A stretch of DNA of 64,000 nucleotides from Mesorhizobium sp. ES1-1. GTDB taxonomy: Bacteria > Pseudomonadota > Alphaproteobacteria > Rhizobiales > Rhizobiaceae. Shown here in pieces: positions 55,990 to 64,000 of this stretch (positions are counted from its first letter, which is position 1; each line of letters starts with the position of its first letter). The notes under the pieces were generated by a model. The model was not told the origin of the DNA and ran no database searches. It saw only the letters and a program-made list of their open reading frames with translations. The position numbers and the translations under genes are program-made. The stretch covers positions 434,001-498,000 of the forward strand of contig NZ_JAIUGX010000002.1 in assembly GCF_020164785.1 (NCBI RefSeq). Direction: 5' to 3'.

Positions 55990-57453
55990 CTACTGCCTCG
56001 GCGGGGTCACCGGCTCCAGCGTCTTGGGCGCTGTCAGCCGGCCATGGCCGGAAACGGCGTTGCCTGCGTCGGGCGCCAGCCGCATGAATGACAGGCAGGC
56101 CGCGGCAGAGATCACGGCGACGATGAAGAAGGCGGTGTGGAAATCGCCGAGCGTCAGCGACCTGCCATGCAGGCTCGTCGAGATTTCCAGTATGCCGCCG
56201 GCAACCGCCACGCCGAGCGCGATCGACAACTGCTGGAACACGGCGGCGATCGGCGTCGCCTTGCTGGTATCGGCGGCCGAAATCTCTGCGTAAGCGAGCG
56301 CATTGATACCGGTGAAGAACATCGACCGGATGAAGCCGCCAACCAGAAGCACGGCCAGCATCAGCAAATAGGGCGTGTCTGGCGTGAACAGGCCGTTGAC
56401 GGCGATCGACGCCGCGGCAATCAGCGAGCCGATGACCAGCACCCGGCGAAAGCCGACGACGCGGAAGATCAGCGCGGTGACGAACTTCATGCCGATGGCT
56501 CCGATCGCCGAGACGAAGGTGATCATGCCGGACTGGAACGGCGTCAGTCCGAAGCCGATCTGGAACATCAGCGGCAACAGGAAAGGCACGGCACCGATGC
56601 CGATGCGAAACAGGCCGCCACCCAGCACCGATGAGCGAAACACCTGGTTCCGGAAGAGATCGAGCGCCAGGAGGGGATTCTTGGCATGGCGCGCATGCAG
56701 CAGATAGAGCGCGCCCGATAGCAGCCCAACCGTCACGGTAATGACGCCGATGGCGGGCGGCAGATATGGCAGGCTGACCACCGACAGGCCGAACACCACG
56801 CCCGACGCCGCCAGCCCGCTCAGCACGAAACCGATGAAATCAAGCGGCGGGTTCTGCATCGGCTCGTTCTTCGGCAGGAAACGCGTCGCCAGCCAGATCC
56901 CGATGAGGCCGATCGGCACATTGATCAGGAAGATCCAGTGCCAACTGAAGTAGGTGGTGATGAAGCCCCCGACGGGCGGGCCGACGAGCGGTCCGACCAA
57001 GGCGGGAACCGTCAGCCACGACATGGCCGCGACGAGATCGCTTTTCGGTGTCGCCCGCACCAGCACAAGCCGACCGACCGGCGTCATCATGGCGCCGCCG
57101 ATGCCCTGCAGGAAGCGTGACACCACGAAAGCCGGCAGCGAGCCAGAAAAGGCGCAGGCGATCGACCCCGCGATGAAGACCGCGATGGCGGTGCGAAAGA
57201 CGTTCTTGGCGCCAAAACGGTCGGCCATCCAGCCGCTGATCGGGATGAATATCGCCAACGACACGAGATAGGCCGTCAATGCCAGCTTCAGCGCGATCGG
57301 GCTTGTATTGATGTCGATGGCGATCGCCGGCAGCGAGGTCGCGATGACGGTCGAATCCATGTTTTCCATGAAAAGAGCGACCGCCAGGATGAGCGGGATG
57401 GTGCGATTCACAAACAGGCTCGTGTCAAATTCTGTTTCCGGGCGGAGGGGCAA
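55990..57453 (-). CDS. MFS transporter, DHA2 (EmrB/QacA) drug-efflux type
   Basis: This 487-residue proton-driven exporter has about 14 membrane helices. The DHA2 motifs 'NMDSTVIATSLPAIA' and 'GWMADRFGAKNVF', and the motif-C glycines in 'PALVGPLVGPPVGGF', are clear. The start is uncertain: TTG 57453 opens the frame and GTG 57411 is also possible; neither has a strong ribosome site. It is divergent from guaB across a palindrome that may be an operator. Drug export is inferred from family only. Confidence 0.9.
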   Translation of the reverse strand: MPLRPETEFDTSLFVNRTIPLILAVALFMENMDSTVIATSLPAIAIDINTSPIALKLALTAYLVSLAIFIPISGWMADRFGAKNVFRTAIAVFIAGSIACAFSGSLPAFVVSRFLQGIGGAMMTPVGRLVLVRATPKSDLVAAMSWLTVPALVGPLVGPPVGGFITTYFSWHWIFLINVPIGLIGIWLATRFLPKNEPMQNPPLDFIGFVLSGLAASGVVFGLSVVSLPYLPPAIGVITVTVGLLSGALYLLHARHAKNPLLALDLFRNQVFRSSVLGGGLFRIGIGAVPFLLPLMFQIGFGLTPFQSGMITFVSAIGAIGMKFVTALIFRVVGFRRVLVIGSLIAAASIAVNGLFTPDTPYLLMLAVLLVGGFIRSMFFTGINALAYAEISAADTSKATPIAAVFQQLSIALGVAVAGGILEISTSLHGRSLTLGDFHTAFFIVAVISAAACLSFMRLAPDAGNAVSGHGRLTAPKTLEPVTPPRQ

Positions 57454-57504
57454 GACCGGAATGAAGGGCGGTTATCATGGCCAGCAACCCATGTCGTGTT
57501 AATT

Positions 57505-57528
57505 TGCGGTCACTTTTGTGCGACCGCA
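57505..57528. promoter_or_regulatory. Palindrome between MFS pump and guaB, possible operator
   Basis: TGCGGTC and GACCGCA form a perfect inverted repeat with a ten-base spacer, inside the 218-base gap between the divergent MFS and guaB genes. Its size suits a TetR- or LacI-type repressor; no such regulator gene is adjacent. Confidence 0.4.
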
Positions 57529-57605
57529 CGGCCGATGGCGCAGCGCGGCGCATGATCGGCTTTTCATTGGCGCCGCGACGTGTTACCAGCCAGCGCCAAT
57601 CCTGA

Positions 57606-59748
<2,143 letters not shown>

Positions 59749-59784
59749 TGCCGGACGGATAACAGGCAGGGCAGGGGAAATTTA

Positions 59785-60204
59785 ATGAACCAGACCGCGA
59801 TCTTCTGGCCGATGCTGGCGCAGGTTTTGCTGATCTACATCGTCTACTGTGTCCTGGGACGCCGCAGATATTTTGCCGTCAAATCGGGCGAGGCCAAGGT
59901 CGGCCAATACAAGATTCGCTCGACCGAGCCGGCGTCCAGCGCGACTGTCGCCGCCAACCTCGTCAACCAGTTCGAATTGCCGGTGCTTTTCTACGTATTG
60001 TGCCTGACATTGCACGCTACCAACGGCGTCAATTATCTGACCGTGGCCCTGATGTGGATCTTCGTCGCGACGCGCTACGTCCACGCCTGGGTTCATTTGA
60101 CCAGCAACGATCTGCGGGGGCGAAGCCGCTCCTTCTTCGTCGGAGCGGTGGTTCTCCTCGCGGCATGGGTCTGGCTCGCTCTACACCTGCTCGGCGTGGT
60201 GTGA
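59785..60204 (+). CDS. MAPEG family membrane protein
   Basis: This 139-residue protein has four helices and the MAPEG features 'SSATVAANLVNQFELPVLFYVLC' and 'WIFVATRYVHAWVHLTSND'. The family includes glutathione-linked eicosanoid enzymes in eukaryotes; bacterial members are mostly uncharacterised. It follows the guaB-linked membrane gene by 36 bases, likely in the same transcript. Confidence 0.85.
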   Translation: MNQTAIFWPMLAQVLLIYIVYCVLGRRRYFAVKSGEAKVGQYKIRSTEPASSATVAANLVNQFELPVLFYVLCLTLHATNGVNYLTVALMWIFVATRYVHAWVHLTSNDLRGRSRSFFVGAVVLLAAWVWLALHLLGVV

Positions 60205-60246
60205 GCTGCTAACTCGCTGCGCAGACGCGAAGGTTCCCGATCGCGA

Positions 60247-61398
60247 TTAGAGGTCGAAAACCGCGATCTTGCGCCTTTCGAACTTGATGCCGATCTCGCC
60301 ACGCACGAGCTTGAGCGCGGTTTCTCCAAACACGGCGCGACGCCAGCCCTGCAGGGCTGCGACGTCGGCGTCCTCGCCTTCGGCGGCGATACGGTCTATG
60401 TCATCGCTCGAGGCGAGCACCTTCGAGGCGACGCCTTCCTTTTCCGCTACGATCCTCAGCAGCACTTTCAGAAGTTCCGCGGCGGCGCTCGAACCCTCGG
60501 GCGGCTGGAAATTCTTCGGCAGCTTCGGCATCTCATCCTTGGGCAAGGCCAGCGCCGTGTTGACCGCGCCAAGCAGCGCCGTAGCGGTGGATGACCGCTC
60601 CCATCCCTTCGGCGTCGTGCGCAGCTTGCCAAGGGCGGCCGCGTCTCGCGGCGCCTGCTGCGCCACTTCGTATATGGCATCGTCCTTCAGCACCCGGCCA
60701 CGCGGCACGTCGCGTTCGCGCGCTTCGCGTTCGCGCCAAGCCGCCACCGCCTGCACGATGGCCAGTTCCTGTGGTTTGCGCAGCCGCATCTTCAGCCGCT
60801 TCCAGGCGTCTTCGGGATGCGGATCATAGGTCTCGCGCGAGGTCAGAACCTCCATCTCCTCATTGAGCCAGTGGGCGCGGTTTTCCCGCTCCAGCTCGGC
60901 GCTGAGGTGCCGATAGACTTCGATGAGGTGGGTGACGTCGGCCAGCGCGTAGTCGAGCTGCTTGTCGGAAAGCGGCCTGTGGCGCCAATCGGTGAAGCGC
61001 GAAGACTTGTCGAGCCGCGCTCCGGTGATCCGTTGTACGAGCTGATCATAGGACACGCTGTCGCCGAAGCCGCAGACCATTGCCGCCACCTGCGTGTCGA
61101 ACACCGGGTGCGGCACCAGATCGCCTAGATGGACGATGATTTCTATGTCCTGCCTTGCGGCGTGGAAGACCTTCACCACGGCCTCATTGGCCATCAGCCT
61201 GAAGAATGGCTTCAGGTCCAGGTCGGGGGCCAGCGGATCGATCAGCGCGGTCACCCCCGGCGCTGCCATCTGGATCAGGCACAGGATCGGCCAGAACGTT
61301 GTTTCGCGGATGAACTCGGTGTCGACGGTGACGAAATCCGACTTCTCTAATTCGGCGACAACGCTTTCTAGTTCTTTCTGGGTCGTGATGACGTGCAT
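60247..61398 (-). CDS. rnd: Ribonuclease D
   Basis: This 383-residue 3'-5' exoribonuclease trims tRNA 3' ends. The DEDDy site is visible in 'FVTVDTEFIRE', 'KVFHAARQDIEII' and 'LDYALADVTHLIE' (Y-x3-D). An HRDC domain follows ('VAAWREREARERDVPRGRVLKDDAIYEVA'). The start is set at ATG 61398; the codon before it is a TTG. Confidence 0.96.
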   Translation of the reverse strand: MHVITTQKELESVVAELEKSDFVTVDTEFIRETTFWPILCLIQMAAPGVTALIDPLAPDLDLKPFFRLMANEAVVKVFHAARQDIEIIVHLGDLVPHPVFDTQVAAMVCGFGDSVSYDQLVQRITGARLDKSSRFTDWRHRPLSDKQLDYALADVTHLIEVYRHLSAELERENRAHWLNEEMEVLTSRETYDPHPEDAWKRLKMRLRKPQELAIVQAVAAWREREARERDVPRGRVLKDDAIYEVAQQAPRDAAALGKLRTTPKGWERSSTATALLGAVNTALALPKDEMPKLPKNFQPPEGSSAAAELLKVLLRIVAEKEGVASKVLASSDDIDRIAAEGEDADVAALQGWRRAVFGETALKLVRGEIGIKFERRKIAVFDL

Positions 61399-61454
61399 CA
61401 AATCGCTTTTGGCAGGAGTAAAGTGGTTCTAGATTTCAGCCGCGAAGGCTTTCG

Positions 61455-62717
61455 TCAAGCGTCGGCGCCGTCCTTACGCTCTGGCGGAACTTCGGGATCG
61501 CCGTTTCTCCTGGCCAGGCGAGCGAAAATCGTCGAAGTGCGCAACAACGCGATGAAGCGGCCGCGCTCGCCGGCCGGCACTCCGGACCGAGCCTGCATGC
61601 GGTAAAGGATGACTGCGATGAAGATGGCGTAGACGACGGCGCTGAACAGGAACAGCGCGCTCGGCCCGAAATACTGCATCGCTGTCGAGGCCGCGAACGG
61701 GCCGCCAATGGCGCCGAAGGAATAGAACAGCATCAGCGCTGCGTTGATCAGCACGAACTCGCCGGCGTCGGCGCGGTCGTTGGAGTGTGCGGCCGACAGC
61801 GAGTAAAGCGGCATGGCGAAGCAGCCGAAGATGAAGATGATGACGAAGTTGAGCAGCGGATTGCTGCCGGCGACGAACACCAGCGCAAGGGCAGACAACA
61901 TCGCACAGCAGGTCGTGATCAACAGCACCCGGCGCCGGTCCCACCGGTCGGAGAGATAGCCGAGCGGATACTGGATGATGGCTCCGCCGAATATGCCGAC
62001 GCTGACGAAGGTGACGACGTCCGCAACCGACATGCCGATCTGCTCCCCATAGACGGGCGATAGCGTGCGAAAGGCACTGTTGGTGACACCGACGGCGACG
62101 CAGCCGAAGCAGCCCAGCGGCGAAATCCGCCAGACCCGCGCAAGGTCGAGCTTGACTTCCTCGGGCGGCGTCGGATTCGTGCGGTCGCCGAGCGATACCG
62201 GCACCAGCGACAGGGTGATCATGATCGACATGATGGCGAAGATGGTGAAGCCACCGGCGCCGAAGACCGGGATCAGGAACTGGGCGGAAGTCACCGAGCC
62301 GATATCGACCATCCGGTAGATCGCCAGCACGCGGGCCCGGTCTTGGTTGCCGACCCCGGAATTCATCCAGCTTTCAATGATGGTGAACAGTCCGGCGAAG
62401 CAGAAGCCGCCGACAAACCGCACCGCGCACCATACTATCGGATCGACAACGAGCACCAGCAGCAAGGTGCCGGCCGAAGCGATCGCAGCCAGCGCCGAAA
62501 ACGCCCTGATATGGCCGACCGCCTTCATGATGCGGGTGATGGCCAGGCAGCCGAGCAGGAACCCGGCGAAATAGAACGTGCCCATCAGCCCGATGGAGGA
62601 GGCGGGAAACCCTTCCTGCGCGCCGCGCAAGGCGATCAGCGTGCTCTGCAGCCCGTTGCCGCCGAGCAGGATACCTGCGGCGAGAAGAAGCGGGATCAGC
62701 GGGCGAATGGAGGACAT
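61455..62717 (-). CDS. MFS transporter (YcaD-like)
   Basis: This 420-residue protein has 12 membrane helices. The N-terminal half has 'LQSTLIALRGAQEGFPASSIGLMGTFYFAGF' and a 'FVGGFCFAGLFTIIESWMNSG' helix, typical of the YcaD branch. The second half contains 'GYLSDRWDRRRVL', the motif-A loop. The substrate is unknown. It is 56 bases upstream of rnd on the same strand. Confidence 0.88.
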   Translation of the reverse strand: MSSIRPLIPLLLAAGILLGGNGLQSTLIALRGAQEGFPASSIGLMGTFYFAGFLLGCLAITRIMKAVGHIRAFSALAAIASAGTLLLVLVVDPIVWCAVRFVGGFCFAGLFTIIESWMNSGVGNQDRARVLAIYRMVDIGSVTSAQFLIPVFGAGGFTIFAIMSIMITLSLVPVSLGDRTNPTPPEEVKLDLARVWRISPLGCFGCVAVGVTNSAFRTLSPVYGEQIGMSVADVVTFVSVGIFGGAIIQYPLGYLSDRWDRRRVLLITTCCAMLSALALVFVAGSNPLLNFVIIFIFGCFAMPLYSLSAAHSNDRADAGEFVLINAALMLFYSFGAIGGPFAASTAMQYFGPSALFLFSAVVYAIFIAVILYRMQARSGVPAGERGRFIALLRTSTIFARLARRNGDPEVPPERKDGADA

Positions 62718-62898
62718 GAAGGGGTGATCACGTGTCGGTGATCCTTATTGGACCATCACCCTGGCCATTGCCAGCGGGAATTCCCGGCGGCGTTGAGCCG
62801 TCAAGGGCGCCGGCTTGGTAGAACAGAAGGCAGCTTGGCTGTATTCCGTCGCGCTTGCTATACTCAGCATGCTCGTCACGCAGGATGGGGGATTTCAC

Positions 62899-63693
62899 AT
62901 GTCAGGCTATTTCGGCACGGAGGTTCAACAGCGCCTGCAAGCTCAGGCCGAGGCGAGTGTCGATTTCATCACAGCGACTCCGGGCGCGTGCCAGACTGGG
63001 CGCACGATGGGGTGCGATGATCCCGATCGGTTGGGCTGGGAACTGATCGACAAGATCCTCAACCGCGACGGCGTCTGTGGCTTTCGCATGATACCGGCAA
63101 GTAAGGCGGACGAGCTCAAGTCGCGATTGGCCAGGGTCGGCTTTCGCCTCGATACCTGGGACGTGTTTGTGGCCGACCGGGCAAGTGCCCTGGCGGCATC
63201 GGAGGCAATTATCGACCGCGGAGCGCCCGGCGGGCTTGTCGATCAAGACCAGCCGGCCGAACCGGATGGTGCGTATATGGCCCGCATCCAGGCGCATATG
63301 GCGGCATCGGGCGTCGTCCCATTTTCAGGGTCGCTGCTGGCCGGAGCCTCGGGGCCGGCAACCACGGTGGTGGTAGGCGAAGAGACGGGACCTGTCGCGG
63401 CAACCGCGCACGGCTACCTGCCGCACAATTCCTACAGTTCCTATCACCGATATGCATGGGGTGGACTGGTTGCGGTCTCGGGATCGCAGAGGGGCCGAGG
63501 GCTGGGTAACTACATCAACGCGCGCATGATCCTCAATGTGTTTCGCGACCTGCATGCGACACACATTTATGAGCTCGTCTCAGCATCGAACATCCCATCT
63601 CGACGAATGGTGGAGTCATGCGGACTTCGTCCGGATCCAGCAGTCGTATGTGGAGTCGCCACGCCCAGTGATGGTGCGCGCTTCACTCGCTGA
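62899..63693 (+). CDS. GNAT-like N-acetyltransferase
   Basis: This 264-residue protein has an N-terminal part of unknown type and a C-terminal GNAT-like domain. The acetyl-CoA loop is suggested by 'SGSQRGRGLGNYINARMI', and the end 'VSASNIPSRRMVESCGL' is typical. ATG 62899 with GGGGGA seven bases ahead was chosen; the upstream open part looks like non-coding sequence. The acceptor is unknown. Confidence 0.75.
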   Translation: MSGYFGTEVQQRLQAQAEASVDFITATPGACQTGRTMGCDDPDRLGWELIDKILNRDGVCGFRMIPASKADELKSRLARVGFRLDTWDVFVADRASALAASEAIIDRGAPGGLVDQDQPAEPDGAYMARIQAHMAASGVVPFSGSLLAGASGPATTVVVGEETGPVAATAHGYLPHNSYSSYHRYAWGGLVAVSGSQRGRGLGNYINARMILNVFRDLHATHIYELVSASNIPSRRMVESCGLRPDPAVVCGVATPSDGARFTR

Positions 63694-63796
63694 CCGCCAT
63701 CAGCGATCCATTTCGGGTCACCGCTTTCTCGTAGCGATGACCGCGACAGCTCAAAAGCCAAAGTTCGAACCGAGATGCTACCCAAGCGCCGTTGCC

Positions 63797-63826
63797 TTGA
63801 CAAATCCGGCCTCGCATGCGCTTTTC
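63797..63826 (+). promoter_or_regulatory. Possible aspS promoter
   Basis: TTGACA (63797-63802, preceded by C as in rhizobial -35 boxes) is followed after 18 bases by CTTTTC, a weak -10. It lies about 65 bases before the aspS start. Confidence 0.35.
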
Positions 63827-63893
63827 GCGCAAATTTTGGGGCCGGGCTTGACGCTCGACCTGCCACTCAACACCCCGGACTTCAGCAATGACA

Positions 63894-64000
63894 ATGCATC
63901 GTTACCGCAGCCATACCTGTGCCCAGCTGAGGAAGGACGACGTCGGCTCGACCGTTCGCCTGTCGGGCTGGGTGCACCGCGTGCGTGACCATGGCGGCCT
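63894..64000 (+). CDS. aspS: Aspartyl-tRNA synthetase, N-terminal end (3' end outside window)
   Basis: The last 107 bases encode '[19 protein letters not shown]' and then '[16 protein letters not shown]', the standard start of the OB-fold anticodon-binding domain of bacterial AspS. ATG 63894 gives the usual MHRYRSH start; ATG 63888, two codons earlier, is in frame. The rest lies beyond the window. Confidence 0.9.
   Translation, partial: MHRYRSHTCAQLRKDDVGSTVRLSGWVHRVRDHGG

Overview
The window looks like chromosomal DNA of a GC-rich alphaproteobacterium of the order Rhizobiales, most likely Mesorhizobium or a close relative. The main support is a 2863-residue cyclic beta-1,2-glucan synthase (NdvB) followed by its exporter (NdvA), a divergent hut regulon with HutF, HutG and HutD, a Zur-type operator before a zinc transporter, and betaine-catabolism genes of the StcD/HpbD type. 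Gene density is high. No insertion sequence, phage or CRISPR array was seen. Genus assignment is inference.

Layout. 1-4.7 kb: the end of a DMT permease, mutL, and an AT-rich single-gene island encoding a DUF262-HNH nuclease-like protein. 3.8-14 kb: a LysR regulator divergent from a corrinoid methyltransferase (MttB family), an orphan family-5 solute-binding protein, a corrinoid protein and an HpbD-like epimerase. Then come two paralogous secreted proteins, queF, and a TMADH/StcD-like flavin demethylase. 14-18.7 kb: a PilJ-GGDEF-EAL protein and kbl-tdh (threonine to glycine). 18.7-23.9 kb: a three-gene phospholipid operon (PlsC-, CdsA- and CDP-alcohol transferase-like), the relic of homogentisate dioxygenase, an MBL hydrolase, a membrane protein, DinB and a DUF442 protein. 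24-27 kb: znuCBA with a Zur box, and RidA. 27.4-35.5 kb: the histidine-utilisation regulon, hutCF diverging from hutIHGUD around one HutC-type palindrome. 35.7-46.6 kb: ndvB and ndvA. 46.6-52.2 kb: a lone ccmC, a D-threonine aldolase-like enzyme, a D-lyxose isomerase, a small protein cut by a stop codon, a TTC38-like TPR protein, a duplicated-domain protein and tRNA-Gln(CTG). 52.4-64 kb: an MprF/YbhN-type membrane protein, ppx-rlmE, an MFS pump, guaB, small membrane proteins, rnd, a second MFS protein, a GNAT protein and the start of aspS.

The most interesting system is the 3.8-14 kb locus. A B12-dependent methyltransferase pair sits with an enolase-superfamily enzyme whose catalytic residues match hydroxyproline-betaine 2-epimerase, and about 2 kb on lies a flavin demethylase of the N-methylproline type. 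Together they suggest an aerobic route that removes methyl groups from a proline- or hydroxyproline-betaine-like compound, with the corrinoid pair in place of the usual Rieske demethylase. No Rieske enzyme, corrinoid activator, methyl-corrinoid:tetrahydrofolate methyltransferase or transporter permease is present here, so these would have to be encoded elsewhere.

Other items of note are the AT-rich DUF262-HNH gene, two mutually exclusive hairpins in the ndvB leader, the hmgA relic, the YnbAB-like lipid trio and the lone ccmC. Every functional statement rests on reading the sequence and recalled family knowledge; no database search was run.
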